From WHSW01 sp963846565 (lineage in GTDB: Bacteria > Actinomycetota > Thermoleophilia > Solirubrobacterales > 70-9): a stretch of DNA of 64,000 bases. Shown in pieces: positions 1 to 6,560 of the stretch. The DNA lies in the NCBI GenBank assembly GCA_963846565.1, contig CAWJWL010000001.1, positions 496,001 to 560,000 of the forward strand. Reading direction: 5' to 3'. Under the pieces are notes generated by a model. It saw only the letters and a program-made list of their open reading frames with translations. It did no database searches and was not told the DNA's origin. The position numbers and the translations under genes are program-made. Position 1 is the stretch's first letter. Every line of letters starts with the position of its first letter.

Positions 1-156
1 GACGATCGCCGGGTGACGCCTGCTCCGGTTCGGCCATCCTCCGCACATTATCCCGCGCAGCATTGGCCGGGGCGTGATCTCCACCTCGTTCCGCGAATCC
101 GCCTACGAGCCGTTGCCCGCACATTCTCGCGCCTCGCGGGCTACGCTGGCCGCGCT

Positions 157-1851
157 GTGGCGAGGCTCTCGACCTACTTCCTTCCCACCCTCCGCGAGGA
201 TCCGGCGGACGCCGAGGCGCTCTCGCACCGCCTGCTCGTCCGCGCCGGCCTCATCCGCCAGCTGGGCGCGGGCCTTTGGACCTGGCTCCCCGCGGGCTAC
301 CGCGTCGTCAAGCGGGTCGAGGCGGTCATCCGCGAGGAGATGGACGAGATCGGCGGCCAGGAGATGCTGATGCCGGTGCTCCAGCCCGCCGAGCTCTGGC
401 AGAAGACCGGGCGCTACGACATCGACGAGCTGTTCAAGCTCGATGACCGCAAGGGCTCGCCGCACGTTCTCGCGATGACCCACGAGGAGGCGCTCACCTT
501 CCACATCGCCCGCGACGTGCGTTCCTATCGCGAGCTGCCAAAGCTGCTCTACCACCTCCAGGTGAAGGAGCGCGACGAACCGCGTCCCCGCGCCGGCATC
601 CTGCGAACGCGCGAGTTCACGATGAAGGACGCCTACTCGTTCGACCGCGACGACGAGGGCCTCGACGCCAGCTACGAGCTCAACCGAGGCGCCTACGCGC
701 GCATCTACGACCGGTGCGGCCTGCGCTGGTACGAGGTCAAGTCCGACGTCGGGATGATGGGAGGCACGGACGCCCACGAGTACATGGCCCCGTGTCCGGC
801 GGGCGAGGACGACATCGCGCTCGCGCCCGGCTACGCCGCCAACGTCGAGGTCGCCTCGGCGCAGGCGCAGGAGGTCGAGCTCCCGCCCCCGCTCGACTCT
901 CCGCGCGAGGCGCCGACCCCCGGGCTGAAGACCGTCGAGGCGGTCTCGGAGGCGCTCGGCGTCCCCGCCGGCGCGGCCCTGAAGGCGATCCCCGTCGAGG
1001 TCGAGGGCCGCGGAATGGTCCTGGTGCTCGTCCGCGGCGACCACACGCTCAACGAGATCAAGCTCCGCAACGCACTCGGCGCCGACTTCCGCCAAGCCAC
1101 ACCCGCGGAGATCGAGGCCGCGCTCGGCCCGCCCGGCTTCATCGGCCCCGTCGGCGGCACGGTCCCGGTGATCAAGGACGCCGCGATCCAGGGCTCGGGC
1201 TTCTTCGCCGGCGCCAACAAGGCCGACACGCACCTGATCGGGGTGGAGCCCGGACGCGACTTCGAGTTCGAGGAGCTCGACGTGCGCACGGTCGTCGCCG
1301 GCGACGTCGCCCCAGGTGGCGACCCGATCGAGATCGTGCCGGCGATCGAGGTCGGCAACATCTTCAAGCTCGGCTCCCGGTACTCGGAGCCACTCGGTGC
1401 CACGTTCCTCGAGGAGGACGGCTCCGAACATCCCGTTGTGATGGGCTGCTACGGGATCGGCTCCGCGCGAATCGTGGCCGCGGCGGTCGAGCAGAACGCG
1501 GACGAGAAGGGGATCGTCTGGCCGCGCGCCCTCGCCCCCTGGGACGTCCACCTCGTCTCGCTCGGCCGCAAGGGCGATGAGGCCGTCCAGGCGGCGGAGA
1601 AGCTCTACGAGGAGCTCCGCGCAGCCGGGCTCGAGGTCATCTACGACGACCGTGAGGCGGGGGCGGGGGAGAAGCTCACCGACGCCGAGCTCCTCGGCTG
1701 CCCGCTGCGGATCGTGGTCGGCAAGCGGGCCCTCGCCGATGGTGAGGTGGAGGCGTCCGAGCGCGCGAGCGGGCGCGAGGAGCGGATCCCGCTCGCCAAC
1801 GTCCCCGGCCGCGCCGCGGAGATCCTGGACGGGCTCGGTGGCGGAGACTGA
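157..1851 (+). CDS. proS: Prolyl-tRNA synthetase (bacterial type with editing domain)
   Basis: Class II aminoacyl-tRNA synthetase charging tRNA-Pro in the cytoplasm. The protein opens with the family's usual N-terminus (LPTLREDPADAEALSHRLL), followed by the class II catalytic core and the motif-2 stretch RPRAGILRTREF. A YbaK-like insertion domain follows (roughly residues 250-400, containing KAIPVEVEGRG and GFIGPVGG), which in this family hydrolyses mis-charged Ala-tRNA-Pro. An anticodon-binding domain ends the protein. The frame stays open upstream to a GTG at 13, but that 48-residue extension resembles no ProRS, so I prefer the GTG at 157, giving about 564 residues. No clear Shine-Dalgarno precedes it. 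The stop overlaps the next gene by 14 nt, suggesting coupling. Confidence 0.93.
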   Translation: MARLSTYFLPTLREDPADAEALSHRLLVRAGLIRQLGAGLWTWLPAGYRVVKRVEAVIREEMDEIGGQEMLMPVLQPAELWQKTGRYDIDELFKLDDRKGSPHVLAMTHEEALTFHIARDVRSYRELPKLLYHLQVKERDEPRPRAGILRTREFTMKDAYSFDRDDEGLDASYELNRGAYARIYDRCGLRWYEVKSDVGMMGGTDAHEYMAPCPAGEDDIALAPGYAANVEVASAQAQEVELPPPLDSPREAPTPGLKTVEAVSEALGVPAGAALKAIPVEVEGRGMVLVLVRGDHTLNEIKLRNALGADFRQATPAEIEAALGPPGFIGPVGGTVPVIKDAAIQGSGFFAGANKADTHLIGVEPGRDFEFEELDVRTVVAGDVAPGGDPIEIVPAIEVGNIFKLGSRYSEPLGATFLEEDGSEHPVVMGCYGIGSARIVAAAVEQNADEKGIVWPRALAPWDVHLVSLGRKGDEAVQAAEKLYEELRAAGLEVIYDDREAGAGEKLTDAELLGCPLRIVVGKRALADGEVEASERASGREERIPLANVPGRAAEILDGLGGGD

Positions 1852-2491
1852 GACGCCGGTACGCCGCCGCTTCTCGAAGCGGCGCCTGTTCGGGATCGAT
1901 CGATCCGGGCCACCGCCGAGCTCAACCAGGGCAGGCGCCCCGCTGCACCCCTGGACGATCCCGAACATGGTCGGGTACCTGCGGCTCGCCGCGCTGCCCG
2001 TCTTCTGCGTACTCGCCTTCTCCTCGGAGGACGGGCGCGAGCTGGCGCCGGCGCTGATCTACTTCTGCATCGCTTTCGGCGACTACGTCGACGGCTTCCT
2101 CGCCCGCGCGACCGGCCAGTACTCGCGCATGGGCGCCCTCCTCGACCCGGTCATCGACCGCCTCACGGTGCTCGCGGGCGCCGCCGTGTGCTGGCATTTC
2201 GAGCTCCTGCCCCGGTGGGCGATCGCCCTGCTCGCCGTCCGTGAGGTGGCCACGCTCGTGCTCGCCCGGATGGCGCTTCGCCGCGGGATCGACCTCGAGA
2301 TCAACTGGATCGGCCGGGTCGGCGTCTTCCTCGTCTTCGGCGGGATCTTCTGGAGCATGGTCGTCGACTGGTGGATCATCCAGGCGGGCTTCGTCGTCGG
2401 CGTCGCGATCTCGATCCTCGCCACCCTCGTCTACGTGCGGGCGGCACGGACCCGCCCGCCGTCCCACCCGGCACCCGCCGCCCCCGGCTGA
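1838..2491 (+). CDS. CDP-alcohol phosphatidyltransferase (PgsA-like)
   Basis: Integral membrane enzyme that transfers a phosphatidyl group from CDP-diacylglycerol to an alcohol. The signature D-x2-DG-x2-AR-x8-G-x3-D-x3-D is complete in GDYVDGFLARATGQYSRMG followed by ALLDPVID. Several hydrophobic helices follow. The GTG at 1838 overlaps the proS stop by 14 nt and gives about 217 residues, normal for the family. In mycobacteria a homologue (pgsA2, Rv1822) sits upstream of the same FHA and MerR genes that follow here. That synteny supports the family call but does not fix the substrate, which could be glycerol-3-phosphate or an inositol phosphate. Confidence 0.86.
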   Translation: MAETETPVRRRFSKRRLFGIDRSGPPPSSTRAGAPLHPWTIPNMVGYLRLAALPVFCVLAFSSEDGRELAPALIYFCIAFGDYVDGFLARATGQYSRMGALLDPVIDRLTVLAGAAVCWHFELLPRWAIALLAVREVATLVLARMALRRGIDLEINWIGRVGVFLVFGGIFWSMVVDWWIIQAGFVVGVAISILATLVYVRAARTRPPSHPAPAAPG

Positions 2492-2875
2492 GCGCCTGGG
2501 CCTACGACTCTGCGGCGGACTCGTTTGCGATCCGCAGGCCGACGCCGTTGGCGGGGGCCTCGCGGTTACCGCCCTGGGGGGAGAGATCCACGCGCTCGGC
2601 GGCGAGGGCGGCGGGATCGCGCACCCGCGGGTCGAGGCTGACGCGCGGTTCCGGATCACGGTCGAAAGCCGCCGCAACGGCGGTTCGAACAGGTCCCGGG
2701 CGCAATCACCGACCGCGGCGAGGCCGGGGCGAACCGCCTCGCGTTCCGGGGCCGGGTCGGTGGCACGAGGCTCGCACCCGGTCGCCCGCGCGAGCCCGGG
2801 GCGGAGCGCCGGCGGACGACATTCGGCGTCGGCCCCTGAGTGCGCGCCGGTCTCCTTGCAAACGCTCAAGCTCTA
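2492..2875. other. Intergenic stretch with no supported gene
   Basis: About 380 bases of GC-rich sequence between the phosphatidyltransferase and the palindromic promoter. Open frames on both strands have arginine- and alanine-rich translations typical of out-of-frame GC-rich DNA, with no recognisable domain. A short inverted repeat (CTGCGG and CCGCAG, about 2510-2545) could help terminate the upstream operon but lacks a T-tract. I see nothing else to call. Confidence 0.5.
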
Positions 2876-2903
2876 CTTGAAGTTTGGCTTCAAGCCGTAT
2901 AAT
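2876..2903 (+). promoter_or_regulatory. Promoter overlapped by a CTTGAAG palindrome
   Basis: CTTGAAG-TTTGG-CTTCAAG (2876-2894) is a perfect 7-bp inverted repeat. It is followed by a consensus -10 box TATAAT (2898-2903), with a -35-like TTGAAG at 2877-2882 inside the left arm. A further TCAAG half-site lies at 2866-2870. An operator between -35 and -10 with an unusual spacer is the geometry typical of MerR-type control, and a MerR gene lies three genes downstream. The regulator assignment is inference. The box stands about 60 nt before the RsiG-like gene. Confidence 0.6.
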
Positions 2904-2965
2904 CGCGGCCAGCCGGCTGGATGCCGGGTAAGGGCGCTCGGCCCCAGGGGAGTTCAAGGAGTCCA

Positions 2966-3241
2966 ATGAACACTGACTACGACGAGACGTTTCCCGACAT
3001 CGGGTCGATGAGCGACGAGGAGCTCAAGACCCTGATCAACGAGCTCACCGACGAGGAGCGCGAGGTGTCCTATCGGCGCCGCGTCCTCCACGGCAAGATC
3101 GACATCCTCCGTGCCGAGCTCGTCAACCGCCTCAAGGTGAAGCGGGAGGCCGGAGACGCGGCGCTCACCGGCGCCGACGTCCAGCAGCTCACCGACATCC
3201 TGCTCGGCAAGGTTCCGACGCCGGACGAGCAGACCGGGTAG
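2966..3241 (+). CDS. RsiG-like small protein, candidate c-di-GMP-responsive anti-sigma factor
   Basis: A 91-residue, charged, mostly helical protein with a central coiled-coil-like helix (about residues 16-62). Residues 31-46 read E-x3-S-x2-R-x3-H-x3-D (E31, S35, R38, H42, D46). This matches the c-di-GMP-binding signature I know for RsiG, E-x3-S-x2-R-x3-Q-x3-D, except for His in place of Gln. RsiG proteins hold the sigma factor WhiG inactive when bound to c-di-GMP. Single-motif homologues are known from deep-branching actinobacteria, where two copies pair. The start is the ATG preceded by AAGGAG (2956-2961). It lies directly upstream of the FHA and MerR genes in one likely transcript. The cognate sigma factor is not identified. 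The name rests on the motif alone. Confidence 0.6.
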   Translation: MNTDYDETFPDIGSMSDEELKTLINELTDEEREVSYRRRVLHGKIDILRAELVNRLKVKREAGDAALTGADVQQLTDILLGKVPTPDEQTG

Positions 3242-3251
3242 GTCGAATCGG

Positions 3252-3722
3252 ATGGCGGTCCACTGCCCGGAGTGCGGCTTCGTCAACCCCGAGGGCGCCA
3301 ACTACTGCCAGAAGTGCGGCGCCTACCTCGGGCGGCCGGAGGGTGCGGACGAGCCGACGACGATGACCTACAAGGTCGATGAGACCGGTGAGTACACGCC
3401 GATCGACATCGACGAGGAGGTCGGCAAGGCCGGCGCCGCACTCGTGATCCGCTCCGGCGGCGGTCGCGCGGGGGAGAGCTTCACCGTTGAGCAGGAGCGG
3501 ATCAGCATCGGGCGCACACCGGACGCCGGTGTGTTCCTCGACGACGTCACCGTCTCGCGCAACCACGCGCTGCTGGTCCGCCGCCAAGACGGCTACTACA
3601 TCGACGACCTCGGGTCGTTGAACGGGACCTATGTCAACCGCCGCCGGATCGAGTCGCACAGGCTCTCCGACGGCGACGAGATCCAGGTCGGCAAGTACAA
3701 GCTCAGCTATTTGGAGCGGTGA
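3252..3722 (+). CDS. Zinc-ribbon FHA-domain protein (GarA-like)
   Basis: The N-terminus carries a four-cysteine zinc ribbon (C5, C8, C19, C22; HCPECGF and YCQKCGAYLG). A linker rich in Thr and acidic residues contains EPTTMTYKVDETGEY. A complete forkhead-associated domain follows with GR (ISIGRT), SRNHA and GSLNGT, the phosphothreonine-binding signature. Mycobacterial GarA (Rv1827) is an FHA protein with an N-terminal Thr-Thr site phosphorylated by Ser/Thr kinases, and it controls glutamate metabolism. The TT pair here may be the equivalent switch (inference). The zinc ribbon is an addition not found in GarA. The gene is flanked by the RsiG-like and MerR genes, in the same order as Rv1827-Rv1828. 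Confidence 0.85.
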   Translation: MAVHCPECGFVNPEGANYCQKCGAYLGRPEGADEPTTMTYKVDETGEYTPIDIDEEVGKAGAALVIRSGGGRAGESFTVEQERISIGRTPDAGVFLDDVTVSRNHALLVRRQDGYYIDDLGSLNGTYVNRRRIESHRLSDGDEIQVGKYKLSYLER

Positions 3723-3791
3723 GGGGTGGAGCGCATGGCGATCGCGACCGGAAAGCGAATCAGCGGCTCGAACGGTGAGGAGGGGACCACC

Positions 3792-4508
3792 ATGCGCCGT
3801 GAGGGCGGCGACTCGCGCCCGCGCAAGGCATTGACGATCGGCGCGGTGGCGAAGATCCTCGGGCAGGAGTTCAAGGACATCTCGATCTCGAAGATCCGCT
3901 ATCTCGAGGACCAGAAACTGCTCACCCCGCGCCGGACGCAGGGCGGCTACCGCCTCTACAGCCAGGCCGACGTCGAGCGTTTGCGCGCGATTCTGCGCAT
4001 GCAGCGCGACGAGTTCCTGCCCCTGCGGGTGATCCGGCAGGAGCTCGCAACCGGGGACTTCACCGGCAGGCGCCCGAGCGGTGAGAGCCAGAAGCGCCGA
4101 GCGGCTTCGGTGGGTGAGCGAGTGACGACGTTCACGAGGGAGGAGCTGCTCGAGCAGGCCGGGGTCGGCGACCAGTTCTTGCGCGAGCTGCAGGAGTTCG
4201 GCGTGGTCCAGCCAGAGCGCCGCGGCGGCGGATCCGCCTTCGACGAGACCGACCTCGAGATCGTCCGTGCCGCCTCCGAGCTCTCCAAGTTCGGCGTCGC
4301 CGGGCGCAACCTGCGCGTCTTCAAGACGTCGGCGGACCGCGAATCGGCGCTACTGGAGCAGCTGCTGGGCGCCCAGCTGCGCTCCCGGAGTCAGGCGCGG
4401 CGCAAGGAGGCGGTCGAGAACCTCGAGAGCCTCGCGGCGGTCTGCGGGCACCTCAAGCATCTGCTCCTCGTCCGGGACCTGAGGCGGCTCAAGGCCACCG
4501 CGGAATAG
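3792..4508 (+). CDS. MerR-family transcriptional regulator (Rv1828-like)
   Basis: The winged-helix MerR domain occupies roughly residues 10-90 (LTIGAVAKILGQ, ISKIRYLEDQKLLTP, GGYRLYSQADVERLR). The pattern ISKIRYLE...LTPRR...FLPLRVIRQEL closely resembles Mycobacterium Rv1828. The C-terminal half is helical, lacks the metal-binding cysteines of classical MerR, and probably mediates dimerisation or ligand sensing. The frame opens at a GTG at 3726, but the ATG at 3792 has a strong GAGGAGGGG site about 8 nt upstream and is preferred, giving 238 residues, close to the family length. It follows the FHA gene. It may act on the palindromic promoter at 2876, which would make the operon autoregulated (inference). 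Confidence 0.85.
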   Translation: MRREGGDSRPRKALTIGAVAKILGQEFKDISISKIRYLEDQKLLTPRRTQGGYRLYSQADVERLRAILRMQRDEFLPLRVIRQELATGDFTGRRPSGESQKRRAASVGERVTTFTREELLEQAGVGDQFLRELQEFGVVQPERRGGGSAFDETDLEIVRAASELSKFGVAGRNLRVFKTSADRESALLEQLLGAQLRSRSQARRKEAVENLESLAAVCGHLKHLLLVRDLRRLKATAE

Positions 4509-4519
4509 CGCGTGCCGGG

Positions 4520-4981
4520 ATGCCGAAGGTCACGCGCAGCAGGGTGATCGCGTCCGAGCCCGAGCGGGTCTGGGCCCTCGTTTCCGACCCGCACAACCTG
4601 CCCCGTTGGTGGCCCCGGGTGGTCCGGGTCGAGGACGTTCGCGACCCCGGCGGCAAGCGCGCGCGCTGGACGGCTGTGCTCGAGACGGACCGCGGGACAG
4701 GCGTTCGCGCCGATTACCGATGCACCGGCGCGACCGCCGCCGAGCGCTACGAGTGGGCGCAGGAGATCGCCGGGACGCCGTTCGAGAAGATCCTCAAGTC
4801 CTCGACGGTGGAGCTCAAGATCCGCCCCGCCGATCAGGGGGCGAAGGTGACGCTGGCGGGATCCGAGCAGCTCCGCGGGCTCTCCCGCCTCGGCTCGACG
4901 ATGGTCAGGGGCGCCGCGCGGCGCCGTCTCGACGACGCCCTCGACGGGATCGAGAACGCGCTCGTCGGCCCAGCCGACTGA
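4520..4981 (+). CDS. SRPBCC-family (polyketide cyclase/dehydrase-like) protein
   Basis: A 153-residue START-like fold protein. The opening pattern (SRVIASEPERVWALVSDPH, NLPRWWPRVVRVE) is characteristic of the SRPBCC superfamily, whose members bind hydrophobic ligands in a deep cavity. No catalytic residues can be assigned, so ligand and role are unknown. It begins 11 nt after the MerR gene and probably belongs to the same transcript. It ends nearly tail to tail with the next minus-strand gene. Confidence 0.7.
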   Translation: MPKVTRSRVIASEPERVWALVSDPHNLPRWWPRVVRVEDVRDPGGKRARWTAVLETDRGTGVRADYRCTGATAAERYEWAQEIAGTPFEKILKSSTVELKIRPADQGAKVTLAGSEQLRGLSRLGSTMVRGAARRRLDDALDGIENALVGPAD

Positions 4982-4989
4982 GCGCCGCT

Positions 4990-6015
4990 CTACTCCTCGG
5001 TGCCGGCTCCGCCCTCGGCGCCCGCGCCGCCGCCGGCGCCGGGAACCTTGCCCTCGAGGACCGTCTCACCGGGCTTCTCGAGCACGAGCGCGGTTTCGTC
5101 GATCGCATCACGGACGATGTTTTGGATCTCCGTCACGGGCGCGATCGAGACGTCGACCGTCTGCACCCGCGCGACGATCTGAAGCACCGCGCTCGGGATC
5201 GAGAAGCGGTCCTGGAAGCTGCCCCGTTCGTTGACCACGATCGGCGACAGCGGGTAGCCCTGCTCGCCGTCCAGCATCAGCCAGACCACGTAGGTCTGAT
5301 CCTGCGGCGCCGGATCGAGGCCCTCGATCGCGATGTCGACGTAGGGCTGGTCCGCCGTTGCGATGCCGAAGATCGCCTGGCCGCGCGCGTCGCCGCCGTT
5401 CGTCGCCCGCAAGGTGACCTGCTCGATCTGCTCGCCCTCGTCGGCGGCGGTCTGCGGCGTTGTGGTTGAGGCATCGCCGCTGTCGGAGGCGGTGCTCGTG
5501 TCGTCGCCCCCGCCGCCGAAGGCGCCGGTGATCCCGAGCACGACGACGAGCAGGAGCACGGCGCCCGCGCCGAGGCCGACCATCAGCCGCGTCTGGCTCT
5601 GCGAGAAGGCCGGTCCGCTCCCGGTCCCCTCGACGCTTGCGGCCTCAGCGCCGGCCGCCGGTTTGCGCACGCGGCGCGGCTGACGCGCCTCGCCCGGAAG
5701 CCGCGGGAGCTCGGCATTCGGATACATCGTCCGCAGCGTCTCGCTCAGCTCGCTCGCGAGCCGGTGGTCCTCGGGGTCGTCGCGGAGGTGGCGGACCGCG
5801 TCGGCGCGGCCGATCGGGTCGGCCTGGCCGAGCAGGTAGTCGGTGAGGCCGACATTTCGGTCTGGATCGGTTCCGGCGAGTTCGGTGAGCGCCGCGCGAG
5901 CGCGGTTGCGGACGGTGTCCTCGTCGCCGCCGAGGAGCTGGGCCAGGCTCTCGTAGGACTGCCCGCGCTCGAGCACGAGCTGCAGGGTCGCGTTTTGCTC
6001 GCTGCTCAGCGCCAT
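4990..6015 (-). CDS. Membrane protein with HTH-like N-terminus and anti-sigma-K-like C-terminus
   Basis: Single-pass membrane protein of about 341 residues. The cytoplasmic part starts with a helix-turn-helix-like segment resembling sigma region 4 (YESLAQLLGGDEDTVRNRAR). A Pro- and charge-rich linker leads to one strong transmembrane helix (LMVGLGAGAVLLLVVVLGI, about residues 143-162). The outside part contains a Ser/Thr/Asp linker and a beta-rich domain (DQTYVVWLMLDGEQGYP...FSIP) that resembles the extracytoplasmic domain of RskA-type anti-sigma factors. No ECF sigma gene is adjacent, so the partner is unknown. The ATG at 6015 is chosen over a GTG at 6054 because the HTH segment starts just after it. 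The acidic Gly-rich tail is low complexity. Confidence 0.55.
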   Translation of the reverse strand: MALSSEQNATLQLVLERGQSYESLAQLLGGDEDTVRNRARAALTELAGTDPDRNVGLTDYLLGQADPIGRADAVRHLRDDPEDHRLASELSETLRTMYPNAELPRLPGEARQPRRVRKPAAGAEAASVEGTGSGPAFSQSQTRLMVGLGAGAVLLLVVVLGITGAFGGGGDDTSTASDSGDASTTTPQTAADEGEQIEQVTLRATNGGDARGQAIFGIATADQPYVDIAIEGLDPAPQDQTYVVWLMLDGEQGYPLSPIVVNERGSFQDRFSIPSAVLQIVARVQTVDVSIAPVTEIQNIVRDAIDETALVLEKPGETVLEGKVPGAGGGAGAEGGAGTEE

Positions 6016-6101
6016 TTGCAGCGGAGACCTTACGGCCTGGGGGATAAGGAGCACGTAAGTTCAGAGTCGGCTGCGAGCTCCGTGGCAGCTACCCTGCGGC
6101 C

Positions 6102-6503
6102 GTGAACGAGCGGACGCCACCAGGGCCCGAGTCCGATCTCGCAAGCGCGATCGGGGTCGAGTACCTCGATGACGGGCCCGATCCCGCGACCGCGCGCGTG
6201 CCGGTCACGGATGCAGTGCGCCAGCCCTACGGGATCGTCCACGGCGGCGCCTACTCGACGATCGCGGAGAGCATCGCATCGCGCTCGACCTGGATCGCGG
6301 TCCGCGACGAGGGCATGCTCGCGTTCGGCCAGTCGAGCAACGCGACGTTCCTCCGACCGATCGCGGAGGGGACGATCCACGCGACCGCCCGCCCGATTCA
6401 ACGAGGGCGGACGACCTGGGTCTGGGACTGCGAGATCAGCGACGATGAGGGGCGCCTGTGCGCCGTCGTGCGGATGACGATCGCCGTTCGGCCTTCCAGA
6501 TGA
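6102..6503 (+). CDS. Hotdog-fold thioesterase (PaaI-like)
   Basis: A 133-residue hotdog-fold acyl-CoA thioesterase. The hallmark HGGAYSTIAESIAS segment (YGIVHGGAY...) carries the helix-capping His-Gly-Gly typical of PaaI-type enzymes. A strand with SNATFLRPIAEGTIHATA follows. PaaI family members hydrolyse aryl- or acyl-CoA esters in the cytoplasm; the substrate here cannot be told. It starts with GTG 86 nt from the divergent membrane protein and converges on nadE. Confidence 0.85.
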   Translation: MNERTPPGPESDLASAIGVEYLDDGPDPATARVPVTDAVRQPYGIVHGGAYSTIAESIASRSTWIAVRDEGMLAFGQSSNATFLRPIAEGTIHATARPIQRGRTTWVWDCEISDDEGRLCAVVRMTIAVRPSR

Positions 6504-6509
6504 CCGAAT

Positions 6510-6556
6510 CCGAATTCCCGCGCACGCGGATGGCGCACACGCGAAGTCGAATTCGG
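6510..6556. terminator. Candidate bidirectional terminator between convergent genes
   Basis: CCGAATTC (6510-6517) and GAATTCGG (6549-6556) form an 8-bp inverted repeat around 31 bases that themselves include CCGCG/CGCGG. It lies exactly between the convergent thioesterase and nadE stops. No T-tract is present on either strand, so Rho-independent termination is uncertain. Confidence 0.35.
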
Positions 6557-6560
6557 CTAT

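Noticed and set aside
13..156. N-terminal extension of ProRS from the GTG at 13.
   Set aside because: The 48 extra residues do not resemble any ProRS and precede the normal family N-terminus, so I start the gene at 157.
103..1968. A 621-codon open frame antisense to proS.
   Set aside because: Low-complexity translation with no domain, lying fully opposite a well-conserved aminoacyl-tRNA synthetase.
2676..2700. GGTTCGAAC, resembling a tRNA T-loop.
   Set aside because: The flanking bases do not form a 5-bp T-stem and no acceptor or anticodon arm can be built around it.
2502..2705. A short minus-strand frame in the gap after the phosphatidyltransferase that looked faintly like a gene end.
   Set aside because: No recognisable motif, no ribosome site and no neighbouring partner; indistinguishable from chance GC-rich frames.
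2876..2894. The CTTGAAG palindrome as an HspR HAIR element (CTTGAGT-N7-ACTCAAG).
   Set aside because: The arms differ, the spacing between CTTGA and TCAAG is 9 instead of 11, and no chaperone genes follow.
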